Shown here: positions 49,481 to 61,189 of the stretch, in pieces | Layout of the letters: every line of letters starts with the position of its first letter | Numbering within the stretch: position 1 is the first letter of the stretch | DNA from: Neocallimastix lanati (nom. inval.) | Taxonomy: Eukaryota; Neocallimastigomycota; Neocallimastigomycetes; Neocallimastigales; Neocallimastigaceae | NCBI GenBank assembly: GCA_016946835.1 | Contig: JACVTC010000003.1 | Span: 2,373,501 to 2,437,500, forward strand | Reading direction: 5' to 3' | DNA: 64,000 bases | Notes under the pieces: model-generated | Seen by the model: the letters and a program-made list of their open reading frames with translations, nothing else | What the model was told of the DNA's origin: nothing | Databases searched by the model: none | Translations under genes and position numbers: made by a program

Positions 49481-51153
49481 CCTCTAACTTTTCCCATTCA
49501 TCGATGATAACACCACGTCCATTATTGCGAGTAATAATTTCAGTATTAGCTTCATCAACCGAATCTGTATCAGATATTTCACTGGGAGGTGAAAATCCAT
49601 GCCTTATTATTTCGACGTCGATGATCTTAGCAACGATAGATTCAATAAATTCAACAGGAATACCATTTCATCGTCAATCTAAAAGATCAACAAATTAATG
49701 GTATTACGTTTGTTAGAAACTCCGTAATCCCCACAAAATACGGAACAGTCGACGAAGTTGAACTTTGTTTAAAAATATTGTCAACTAATTGTCTTTGTTC
49801 CCCATCATTAACTTTAATTTCTTCATATATTGAACGCCCACCAAGAAGAGCACTCAATATAAAATAATAAATATTATTATCATAATCCTTTTCTGAATCT
49901 AAAGAAACATCCAAGGATTTTTGTTCAATTATCATTGCAAACTTCAAAAAAAGAGATCATCAAGAAAAGGTAAAGATTTATTTCTGTAATTTTCCAATTC
50001 TTTACAGGCAAAGATCCAGTGAGAAAAGCAAGGTACACTAACACCACAACATGGGTAACATTTAGGACAATCTCCTGAAATAATTTTTCTTTTAATGGAA
50101 ATACTAATGTCAAATTTAAAACCAGACCTAATTCTAGAAACCTAAAAGAATCCTAATTGATACTTAGGATATTGAAATGATAAGTCTTTGATTTCTGAAA
50201 TAAATCCAAAATCATTCTCCTTGTAAATAATTTCTTTTTTAGCTTTTTGAGGGTTTAAAGACATCTTCTTTCCCAATAAAATCACCTTTTTTTTTTTTTG
50301 GAATTGATATTATAGAAGTCGAATTCCACTCTTCAGGGAAATCACCATCCCAGATTTTGTTAAATAATGAAAGTAAACATTTAGCACAACTAGAGTAGTG
50401 AACATCTGAAGAATCGTCTTGATTATCGAATAAATCAGATTCACTAAAGAAGGCTTTAAAAAATTCAATCGGAATACCATCGGGGCCAGGAGCTTTATTA
50501 TTTTTTATATCAAGCACAGTGCTTTGAATATCTTCCATATTGATAGGATCATTAATATCCCAAGTAGGATTATTATTAGGATTAATTCCAAATAAATTAA
50601 CCCAGTATTCATTATCCAGACTATGTTGAGTAACATCTGAAGCTAGTTCACTATAATGTTTAGCAAATCGATTCAGTTGATCCGAATGAGAAAATAAATA
50701 GTTACTCTGTTTGTCCCTTAAAACGCTTGACGAAGTAGAATTAGAGTACATAGGGTGAGATAGCTTCTTTGGTTTTAACCAAGCACTCCTAGCATTTTTG
50801 TTACGAAAATCATTACATACAGACTCTATCGACTGATGAAATTGTTTTGATTTAATAGAAAATTTAATTGACCTGACTTTACCACATATATTTTTATGTT
50901 CACGAAGCAAATTTAAAAAATTATCAAGATTTTCAAGATTAGGATCTAAAGAAAATTTTTTGATTTTGTAAAATGCAATATGCTTTTCATGAGAAAGTTT
51001 CTTGATATAATAAGGGCAGTGGAAAGCTGAACCTTTGAGATTACAAGGAACTCTTGCATGAACTTTATCACCAACTTTATTAGAGCTTTCTATAATTATG
51101 CTCACCATTTTCATTAGGACTTAATTCTTCATTATCATCAAATTCATTAAGAA
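49480..51153 (-). mobile_element. Non-LTR retrotransposon (LINE C), truncated and deleted
   Basis: Close relative of LINE B in opposite orientation. On minus it starts within the spacer domain (NEFDDNEELSPNE near 51150) and continues through GSAFHCPYYIKKLSHEKHIA, YLFSHSDQLNRFAKHYSELA, NNKAPGPDGIPIEFFKAFF (about 50500-50445) and WNSTSIISIPKKKKGD. At about 50281 it then jumps straight to FIGKEDVFKPSK, which in LINE B lies beyond the thumb. The RT catalytic palm is thus absent. The zinc block CYPCCG...CFSHWIFACKE (about 50075-50005) and tail domain (49947-49690) follow. No 5' endonuclease and no poly-A. Confidence 0.88.
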
Positions 51154-51857
51154 AAAATAATTAATTAAATAAAATAAAAATAAAAATAAAAAACAAAAAA
51201 ATATTAAAATTAAAATAAAAATAAAAAACAAAAAAAATTAAATTATATATAAAATAAAAAATAATTTTAAAAAAAAAAATTATCAAAAATTCTTAGTAAT
51301 AATAAATGATAAAATAATAAGAATTGAAAAGATAAAAAAATATATATATATATAAATAATTTAATAAATATTTAAAAAAATAAATAAATAAATAAATAAA
51401 TATATACATAAATAAAAAATAAATAATAATAATAAAAGCTAAAATAATAAAAATTGAAAACACCCTATACACAAATTTAAATTATTCTTTTAAAAATTTA
51501 TATTATTATTGTTATTTTAATGTATTATTTATATTTATTATGTAGTATTATGATTTTTAATTTTATTTTATTATTTATTTATTTTTTTTTTTTCTTCTTT
51601 AAAAAAAAATAAAATTTTTTATTTTAAGTATAATAGTAATTATGATATTGCTAATATATGTTAATAATTTTATTGGTGTTCTACTATTAAAATTATTAAA
51701 CCATTTATGATTGTTGATATGTACAATAAAAAAAAAATTTAAAACAATGGATTAATTATTTAAAAATTGAAAATTCACGCTTACTTTCAACTATATAATT
51801 GTCAGATAATGTTTTTAATTTATATTAATGTTATATTTTTACGATAATTTATGATAA

Positions 51858-51888
<31 letters not shown>

Positions 51889-51917
51889 TTCATTTGGTTC
51901 AATAGTTAACTTGTATT

Positions 51918-51972
<55 letters not shown>

Positions 51973-52025
51973 TATAAATTATCTTTATATTATTAAAATA
52001 TTATAATTGATTTATTGAAATAAAT
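51154..52025. other. AT-rich intergenic region
   Basis: AAATAAA/AATAAAAAT repeats, poly-T at about 51860-51883 and poly-A at about 51925-51956 followed by (AT)n. No coding signal. Confidence 0.8.
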
Positions 52026-53702
52026 TTATTCTTCCTTTGGTGGATTGGAGTAAATCAAACGATTAGCAGATTCAGTCCAGAATGGTAATCCCTTAATAAC
52101 ATTTGGAGTACTCATATCAATAATTACTTGCTTAATTTCTTCTGGAGTTTTATTTTCATGTTCTGGCATACTAAGTAATAAAGCAATTAAACCTGCAACA
52201 TGTGGACTAGCCATGGAAGTACCAGAAATAGTGTTGGTAGCAACCTTTGAACCAATCCAAGCAGATGTAATATAATGACCTGGAGCGAATACATCAACAC
52301 AGGTACCATGGTTTGAGAACCAAGCCATACGATCATCCATAGTAGTAGCACCAACAGTAATAGCATTCTTAGAAGCAGCTGGAGAATAGTTACAGGCATC
52401 AAGACCATCATTACCGGCAGCAACAGCAAATTGAATACCAGCCTTAACTGCAGCATCAACAACACGATCTAAAGCACGACTACGTCCACCACCTAAACTC
52501 ATATTGGCAGCAGATTTCACGATAATCTTTTCATCGTCATCACCAGCTTCATCATTATGCTTTTTAGCTTCAGCAACACGTTCATTGTGATGTTGTACAG
52601 CAAATTCAATACCTTTAATAACATCACTCATTGAACCTGAACCATTAGAACGTAAGACCTTAACGGCAACAATATTAGCTTTCTTAGCAACACCATATTT
52701 CTTACCAGCAACAGTACCAGCAACATGAGTACCATGTCCATTTCCATCAACATCTTCATCATCTTCTGGAATAGTAGCACCCTATTTTATTATTATTATT
52801 ATTTAATATTTATAAAAATATATTATTTTTTTATATTAATAATTATTATTATAGTTTCTTTTTTTTTTTTTTTTTTTTTTTAATATAAATTATTAAATAT
52901 AATTTAATATATATTTCTTATATATATTTCTTTTTTAACTATAAAAGTTATAGCATACCCAAACAGCTCTGCCTTCAAAATCAACATGATTTACATTTAC
53001 ACCAGTATCAATAATATAAACAGTAACATTTCTACCAGCAGCTTCATTATATGGATACTTCTTGTATTCCTCTTCTGTAGTTGGCTTAGCACGATGAGCA
53101 ATACGTGATAGACCCCATGGGGCATTAGTATCTATATCATAAGCATGAACAATTTGATCCTTTTCAACATAAGCAACCTATGATTATTTTTAAATATTCA
53201 TATTATTTAAAATTAGATTTCAATATTTATATATTAATTTATACATTTTATTTAAATTTAGACTTCAATATTTATATATTTATTATAATTTTTAAATAAT
53301 AAATATTTAATATCATTTTATTCTTTTATTTACTTCATCACTAGTTCTAATCTTTTCAATGGTGTCTTGTGTGAACTTTCCAGAATATCCACGGAATTGT
53401 GATTTTATATCAAAGATATGATTAATTTTTTCCTCAGATTCTGAAGATGAAGTTTGAAGAAGGTTTAGTAACCATGTAGTGTGTTTACTTGAATTCATTA
53501 TATTGACATTATCTTTAAAAACAACAATATAATTGTCTGGTACTTCTTCAGCATCAATAGATGAATAAAGTGGGGCTACGTTTTTTGAAGAATAAGAAAG
53601 AATTTCATCTTTAACTTCTCCTTGAATATTTAATTGACCAGTTACCATACCAAAGACTGGTAAGACAATACTTGTTAAATTTAAAATAGTGAAAAATTTC
53701 AT
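52026..53702 (-). CDS. Secreted subtilisin-like serine protease (S8, proteinase K type)
   Basis: Three exons on minus: 53702-53334, 53177-52959, 52781-52026, all phase 0, with introns of 156 bp (GTAAAT...CATAG) and 177 bp (GTATGC...AATAG); 447 residues. Residues 1 to about 22 are a signal peptide. About 55-130 is an inhibitor I9-type propeptide (DNYIVVFKDNV ... QFRGYSGKFTQDTIEKIRTS). The mature domain starts around 140 (APWGLSRIAHR). The catalytic triad is complete: D180 (VYIIDTGV), H212 (GNGHGTHVAGT), S385 (SGTSMASPHVAGL); the oxyanion Asn is N320 (AAGND). There is no dockerin or C-terminal extension, so it is predicted to be a free extracellular or vacuolar endopeptidase made as a zymogen. 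Short open frames in other phases are shadows. Confidence 0.95.
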
Positions 53703-53749
53703 TTTATTTTAAAGAAGAACAAAAAAAAACTTATTCAAAAATTGCCTTG

Positions 53750-53760
53750 TTTTATATTTT
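53750..53760 (-). promoter_or_regulatory. Candidate TATA box of the subtilase gene
   Basis: On minus, AAATATAAAAC lies about 50 bp upstream of the start codon; the short distance suggests a brief 5' leader. Inferred only. Confidence 0.35.
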
Positions 53761-55772
53761 TACTTTTTTTTTATTTTTGTTATTTTTTTTTTTTTCTAAT
53801 AATTTTTGATTAATATTAGTATTAAATATATATATATATAACGGTTAATAAAATATTCAAATAATTATTAATTTTTATATAAATTTATTAAATTTTAATT
53901 TTAATCTACTTTATAAGAAATAATTCATATATATTTATTTATTTTAGTTCTTTAAATTGAACTTTTTTTTTTATTAGTCTTTTTACTTCACTTACTTTTT
54001 CAAAAAATTATTTTATTTTATTTTATTTTATTTTTTTTTAATTTTTAATTTTTAATTTATAATTTTTATTTGATATTTTTTCTTTTACTTTCTAGTAAAT
54101 CTTAATATAATATTACAAATTTAATTATTTATTATATGTTAATTTATTAAACGACAAAATATGTATATATTATATATAGAATATTAATTTAATATATATT
54201 TTCTTTTATTATTATTATTAATTTTTCATTTTTTATTTATTGTTTTTGCTTTTTCAATCTTTTTTATTTTATTTTTCTTTTTTTATTTAATGACTGTTAA
54301 TTTAATTTAATATTTTTTTTTTCAATCTTTCTTTGCTTTTAAATGTTTGATTATTTTACTTCTTTTTTTTTTTTTTATTATTATTAATTCCTCCTTTTAT
54401 TTTTTTTTTTTTGTTTTTAAAAAAAAAAAAAAATAAAAAATTAAAAAAATAAATAGTACTATATTATTTAAGTTGAAATATAATATTAAAATATTTACTT
54501 TTTAATTACTTATATTACAATATAAACTTCCTATATAATATCAATAGATAAATATTAATTAAACAAATAATAAATAATATATTATTTATATATATTAAAA
54601 ACAATTTAAAATTAAAAAAAATTAAAAATTCTTTTTTTTTATTTTAATATTTTTACACCAATTTTTAATATTTATATACTTTTTTTTTTTGTAATTTATT
54701 ACAATAAACAGTTTATTTATTATTATATAAAATATTTATATTGAGGACTATTAGAAAATACAATGTAATATAAATTTTAATATAATTTATGATATATTAA
54801 AATAATATTTATTATATCAGTAAAAGATTAGATTTATATATTTTTTATTTATTTATATATCTAATTGTAATTTATATTTATTATACTATTTATTATATTA
54901 TATTTAATATTTAATATTTTTTTAATTATTCCATATATAAAATAATTATTAAAACTATTTTTCTTTTAATAATATTAGATATATAAATTTTTAATATAAT
55001 TTAAAATTATCATATATTACAAATTTAAAGAGTATTCAATCAATATTAAATAATATATTACTTAATATATTATAAACTGTATTTTTACCACTCATTCATA
55101 AATTTTAAATTATATTAAAGTTTCTCTATTCTATTCTATGAAAATATATAAGTAATATTAAATATTCATATATTTAACGGAAAATAAAATATAGTGTAAT
55201 ATAAACGAATATATTATTTGTTCAAAAATATATTTAAAGTTCTTTTTAATTTAATTTGATTATATTTTAATATATTTTCAGTTATATATTATAATATTAA
55301 ATAAAGTGTTTTAATATAGTATCATTCATTTTTTTTTTTTTTGAGCATTTAAAGTTTAACTAATAATTACTACAATTTAATTATTTAAAATATATAATAT
55401 ATTATTATATTTATTAAATACACTAAATAATTAATTAATAATAAATTGTTTATTAAATTTATAAACAATAACCAATTTTTTGTTAAATATATATTATTTT
55501 TCCTTTAACTAATTATTATTTATTTGGAAGATTAAGTCTTTCAATTAATAATAATAATAAAAAATAATAATAATAATATTAATAATAATAAAAATAATTA
55601 TTAACGATGATGATTATTAATAATGATGATAAAAATAATAATAATAATAATAATAATGGTAATAAAAACATTAATTATTATTATTACCATTATAATTTTT
55701 ATTAATTTTATTAGCATCTCATAATGGATGGTTATGCAAAATAAATAAAGTTATTGTAGTTAAAAAGTTACA

Positions 55773-55912
55773 ATACTTTAGATTATTATTATGCTTTTTT
55801 AAATAATATTTTAAATAATACTTTAGATTATTATTATACCTTTTTAAATTTACTTTAGATTATTATTATAAAATCTTAATTTAAAAAAGTTATAATAATA
55901 ATCTAAAGATTT
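55773..55912. repeat. Repeat cluster: three direct and one inverted copy of CTTTAGATTATTATTAT
   Basis: Direct copies at about 55777, 55821 and 55853; the inverted copy ATAATAATAATCTAAAG ends at about 55908. It can fold as a hairpin. Flanking text (ACCTTTTTAAAT / ATTTAAAAAAGTTAT) is also mirrored. Confidence 0.75.
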
Positions 55913-56895
55913 TTCTAATATTATATCATATTTAGAGTTATTAATCATTGATTTTTAGTAATTACTTTTGGTAATATTTTATTAATGTGTTATAAAAATA
56001 AATTAAAACGAAATTAATAAAAAAAAAAAAAAAAAAAGGAATTATAAATTAATAAAAATTTGAATTAAGAAATTGGTGAAATCATTGTAACAAAAGATGA
56101 ATAATAAATCATCTTACTTAATTTTATTCTTTTCGTCATATTTATTTATTTTAATCGTTTTTTTAGTTGATTTATTAATTTTTTTTTTTTGATAAAACAA
56201 ATTCTTAATTACATTTTAATCTATATTGTTTCTTAACCAACCATTACTTTTTAATTTCTGATATTTATTTATTGTTAAATAACAATATAAATGAAAAATA
56301 GATATATATCTAATATAGTTTTTATTAAATGGATTAATATTATTTTCAACGATTAGATAATAACTTTTTTCAACGATTTAATTTTAATAGAACAAATATT
56401 TATATTAGGTTTATTAAATATTAATATAACTTTACTGAAATTAACTGTATTATTTGTACATTAAATTTTAGGAGACTAAAATAATAAAATAAATAATTAA
56501 TTAATTAATAATAAAAATAAAATAAAATAAAGTAATAATAATTAAAAAAATAAATAATAAAGGCTAATGACCAAGTAAATTTATTAAAATTTATGGTCAT
56601 ATTATCTTTTTTTTTTAAAAAAAAAATAAAACAATTTTAATTTAATTTATTTTATTTTACAATTTTCATTATTTATTATTAATTTTATTTTTGATTAATA
56701 ATAATGTTAATTGAATGGAAAAAGAAAATTTTTATAACAAACAAAAAACAAATAAAATTAATTATTTGTTTGTTTTATAAATTAAGCAATTTATAAAAAT
56801 TTTGCACAAAGTTCAAGTGATTAGATTGGAAAACTATTATTAATGATTAATTCAAAATAAAATTAAAAATTATAATGAAAATAATGATAATAATG

Positions 56896-56929
<34 letters not shown>

Positions 56930-57294
56930 TAAAATTATAAATAACAATAATATTAAAATTAATAATAATTAATATTAATACTATAAATGTTAATATCATC
57001 ATATACTTTTTAGTTTATATAAACATAAATTTTAATGTATCTTTTTATATAATTAAATATTATAATTATTGAAATATTAAATAATTTTATTACTAAATTA
57101 AAAAAATATATTTTGATAATAAATTTTAATAAATAATAAAATTTATTTATTTAGATAATAAAAAAGTGATAATGAAATTATCAAATTTTTTAATAATGAA
57201 ATAATAAAATAATTATTCTATATATTCATTTTAATAATACTAATAATAAAATATTATATAATAAAAATGAAAATATTAATAATTATTTTATAAC

Positions 57295-57384
<90 letters not shown>

Positions 57385-57839
57385 TAAAAATGACCATTTG
57401 ATTAAAAAAATTTTTTTTTTCTATCTCAGAAGGAAAATTTTTTGTATTATTTATTATTTCTATATATTATTATATATTTAATTGAAAGTCATCAATTAAA
57501 ACCGTATTTTATTAATTTTTTATTTTTTATTTTTATTATTTATCTATATCTGTAAAAAAAAAAAAATTAGCTTTTTTAAAGATACATATATAATATATTA
57601 TTCAATTAATTTGATTAATAAATAAAATTATTAAATAAAATTATGTGAAGTAACGAAAAAAATAAAAAAAAATTAATTTGAAAAGTATGAAAAATTAAAT
57701 TATGATTAAGTCATGAAATTATCATTAAGAAATATAGATTTAGATTTATTCAATTATTAAATAAATTTATGTGAAGTCATGAAATTATCATTAAGAACAA
57801 TAGATTTATTCAACTTTTATTTAAATATTTAATTTTTAA

Positions 57840-58060
57840 AAATAAAATATTCTTAAAAATTAAAGAATATGAATATTATATATATATATATATATATATT
57901 TATAAATTAATTTAAAGATTTTATAAAAGTTATTTAAAGGATTTTTTCATATTTTTAAATCTTTTTAATTTTTAAAGGTTTTTTTTTATTTATTTATTTA
58001 TTTATTTTGTATACTTTTTATATTTTATAGATTTCAAGAATATTTTATTTTTTTTAAATA
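57840..58060 (-). repeat. Inverted relative of the dispersed repeat at 2920-3190
   Basis: On minus, AAAATATTCTTGAAATCTAT at about 58048-58027 is followed by AAAAAGTATA, AAAATTAAAAAGATTTAAAA and a TATATA run, the same order as the plus copies at 2920 and 3043. A degenerate AAAATATTCTTAAAAATTAA is also present on + at about 57845. Confidence 0.55.
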
Positions 58061-58560
58061 TATATATAATATAAAATTTTAAAGTATTAATAAAATAAAA
58101 TAAAAGGTGGATATAATAAAAGAGTGAAAGTATTAAACAAAAAATAAAAAAAGGAAATTATATTAAATAATAAAAACTAAAATGTATAATAAGTTTAATA
58201 AAAACTTTATTATACATTGTTATTTATTTATTTATTTATTGAAAAAAACAATTTTTCATAATTATATTTTCATGACTTTACATAATTTATTTATTTTATT
58301 TTATTTTATTTTGTAATAATATTTATTTATTATTAATTTTTATGTAATATTTTTATAGAAATATATATAATATAAATAAATATTTAAGTAATACTCATAT
58401 AATGAATATATTATTTATTATAAATATTTATAAATATTACATGACTTATTTAATAAATATCAATTAAGAACATTGATATATGATACATTTATATTTGTAT
58501 AGTAAATAATAATGAAATATATTAATATATAAATATCAAATTTACTAATTATTTAGTCAT
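58061..58560. other. Intergenic region downstream of the LOR gene
   Basis: AT-rich with a short hairpin at about 58181-58219 (AATGTATAATAAGTTT against AAACTTTATTATACATT). TTTCATGACTTTACATAATT at about 58269 is an inverted relative of the 57776 repeat. Confidence 0.65.
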
Positions 58561-59247
58561 TTAAAAATAACGTTTTTGAGCAATATGGATACTATAATTT
58601 ATTGATACACAAAAAGCGAGCATATACATATAGTCAACTCCAGCTGCTACTTCTATTGTATAATATTTTTTATTACGTTTTTCTTTTTTAATTTTACATA
58701 TTAATGTTTCATTTTTTTCTCCAGGATTACAATAAATAAAATAACAACCGAAAATTTCATTAGATAATCTAACCTCTAATTTTTCCAATTTATTATTGTA
58801 TAGATTTAAAAATTCAATTTTATATACTAAATTAATGGGAACCAATGTATGTCTATTTAACTTATAAGTTGATTTCATTATTCCATATTTAGAATTTGTT
58901 AAATCTTTCCCTTCAGATATATTTATAGTTTCTTCAAAGGTTGAATCAAACGATTTTTTATTAATATTAAAACATGTATTAAGTATTGGATCGCCATTTT
59001 TATCATAAATAATAGTTGTATTTCCTTTTATTTCACAATTATATATTTCTTTGTTTTCGTTATCTAAAATAACTAATGTATTACTAGTGTAATTACTAAA
59101 ACCCTCTCGAAAACAATAAATGGTATCATGGCTACATATATATTTTGAATCCAATGCAATAATTTCATGATTTGGTTTACCTATTTCTTTTATAAAATTA
59201 TCGAAGTCTTTAGATATAGTATTATCAGATGTATTTTTTGAAATCAT
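58561..59247 (-). CDS. LURP-one-related / Tubby C-terminal-like (LOR) protein
   Basis: A single exon of 228 residues with no signal peptide and no intron. The domain occupies nearly the whole protein (about 35-222). It has the alternating beta-strand pattern of the LOR/phospholipid scramblase-like fold: CFREGFSN-x10-LVILDNENKEIYNCEIKG, then TTIIYDKNGDPILNT. It ends in a helix-forming IEVAAGVDYMYMLAFCVSIN, the family's most typical motif (V-x-PGVD-x-A-x3-A-x2-VAI). The family is widespread in plants and fungi; the biochemical role is unknown and membrane or lipid binding is suspected. Typical LOR proteins are about 200 residues, so this looks complete. Note Ala in place of the usual Pro in the PGVD motif. 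Confidence 0.8.
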   Translation of the reverse strand: MISKNTSDNTISKDFDNFIKEIGKPNHEIIALDSKYICSHDTIYCFREGFSNYTSNTLVILDNENKEIYNCEIKGNTTIIYDKNGDPILNTCFNINKKSFDSTFEETINISEGKDLTNSKYGIMKSTYKLNRHTLVPINLVYKIEFLNLYNNKLEKLEVRLSNEIFGCYFIYCNPGEKNETLICKIKKEKRNKKYYTIEVAAGVDYMYMLAFCVSINYSIHIAQKRYF

Positions 59248-60449
59248 TTTTTTTATATAATTATTAAATTCAAGTTAAAAAAGAATTTTTTTTCGATATA
59301 TATATATATTTTTTTGTATATTTTATTTTTATTATTTTAATATTGTATATATTATATATTTAATATATTTTTATCTTTTCAAATATTTTATTAATCTTTA
59401 CTTATATATAATTATATATAAAACATATAATAAAATAAAAATTAACGAAATTAATTTAAATATTTTTAAAATTAATATACAAAATAAAATAAATAAATTC
59501 TTTCTTTTTTCTTTTTCTTCTTTTTTTTTTTTTTTATTTGATTTTATATTATTTATCTTATTTAAATATTACAATGATAATTTAGTCATATTTATATATT
59601 TATTTTTTTAATAAATTTACTTATTTTCACAAATACTTTCTACTTAAACATTTAATATATACAATATTAAAATTAATTCCTCTTTATATTTATTAATATA
59701 ATTTAATTAAATATTTATATATTAAATAATTAATATATATTAATATTAGTTCAGTTTTTTTTGTATATAATTATTTAATCAAAAAATATTATTTATCAAT
59801 AACATCCCGTTCTTTATTTACCGTCTATATAATTTTATAGCTACTTATTGTGTTTTTTTTTTATAAATATAACTGGTCCATAAATTAAGTACAAAAAGGT
59901 GTTTAAATAAGAAAAGAGAAATAAAAAAAATTAAAGATAAATAAATTTATGTTTTAAAATTTATTATTTAATATAAATTAATATATTTTAAAAATTAATA
60001 AATAATTAAAAAAATATAAATATATATAATATGGTTACATTATAATTTAATTTAATAATATTATTAAACAGTAAAATAATTATTTAGAAATTTCTTAAAA
60101 AAATATATAAAAAAAACAAAAATTACATTTTATATTTGTAAATTATTTCCACAATTTAAATTTATTATTTTTAATGTAATAAATTTTATTTTTCAATTTT
60201 TTCGAAATTTAATTTATAATTATTTATTATTATTTATGGATATTCTATTAATTTGTATATTTTATTTATGTAAATAAGAACTATTTTCATATAATTACAA
60301 TTAAGTATATATAATATATGTAAATTAAAATTACAAGTGAAATAGCATATTATTATTCTATATAACTGAACAATCATATAAATATACTTTACTATGTAAA
60401 TTACGTATAAGAATTTAAATTAATATTAATAATAAATATTCATAAATAA

Positions 60450-60484
<35 letters not shown>

Positions 60485-61189
60485 TGTTCAAAGGCAGGAT
60501 TAAGAATTTAATACATGCTAATAGTAATACTAATCGTCAACGGAAGGATATTAAAGATGACTATACCTATAATTCTTTAATTTAAGGTTCAAATTTACAT
60601 ATTATATTTATAACTGCTACGTTTAAATAAAATATACAACAACAATTTGACCTTAAAGACTGCTTTTTCTTAATATTGATTGTGATAAATAAATATATAA
60701 ATCAATATCTCTTGAATAAATAAAAAAGAAGTAAAACGGAAACGAACATTAAAATAATGATAATAAACTAATTAAAATGAATTTTTTTTCTAATGTTTTG
60801 TCATTATTTAGTTTATTTTAATAGTTAAAATGAATTACAAGTATAAAAAAAAATTTAATATGTGTTCATACATTTTTTTTCAAAAAAAAAAAAAAAAAAA
60901 AAGGAAGAATTTCTAAATAAAATAAATAGTAAAAAAAATAAATGTAAAGTACAGATTGAATAAAATAAAATAAAATATAAAGTACAGATTGAACAAAATA
61001 AATAAATAGTAGAAATAAAAATATAAAATATAGATTGAATATAATAAAATAAAATAAATAGTTGAAATATAAATGTAAAGTAGGGATTGAATATAATAAA
61101 TTAAATTAAATTAAATAAAATTAAATTAAATAAAATAATAAAAAATTAATAGTGAACTAGTATAAAAATTTAATATATAAAACAAATGA
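59248..61189. other. AT-rich intergenic region
   Basis: Mostly simple AT sequence. A mixed patch at 60486-60700 can be read on + for about 33 codons from the ATG at 60485 (FKGRIKNLIHANSNTNRQRK onward) before a stop; unrecognised. A degenerate minisatellite follows at 60942-61100. Confidence 0.65.
60942..61100 (+). repeat. Degenerate minisatellite with AAAGTACAGATTGAA core
   Basis: The core recurs with GATTGA at 60954, 60987, 61033 and 61085 (spacing 33, 46 and 52 bp), joined by variable AATAAAATA runs. Confidence 0.75.

Larger units (their letters stand above)
53703..57839. other. AT-rich intergenic region with local inverted repeats
   Basis: No credible coding frame in over 4 kb. Besides A/T runs there is an (AAT)n block (about 57297-57380), the repeat cluster at 55773-55912, and two direct copies of AGTCATGAAATTATCATTAA (57711 and 57776). 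Confidence 0.75.
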
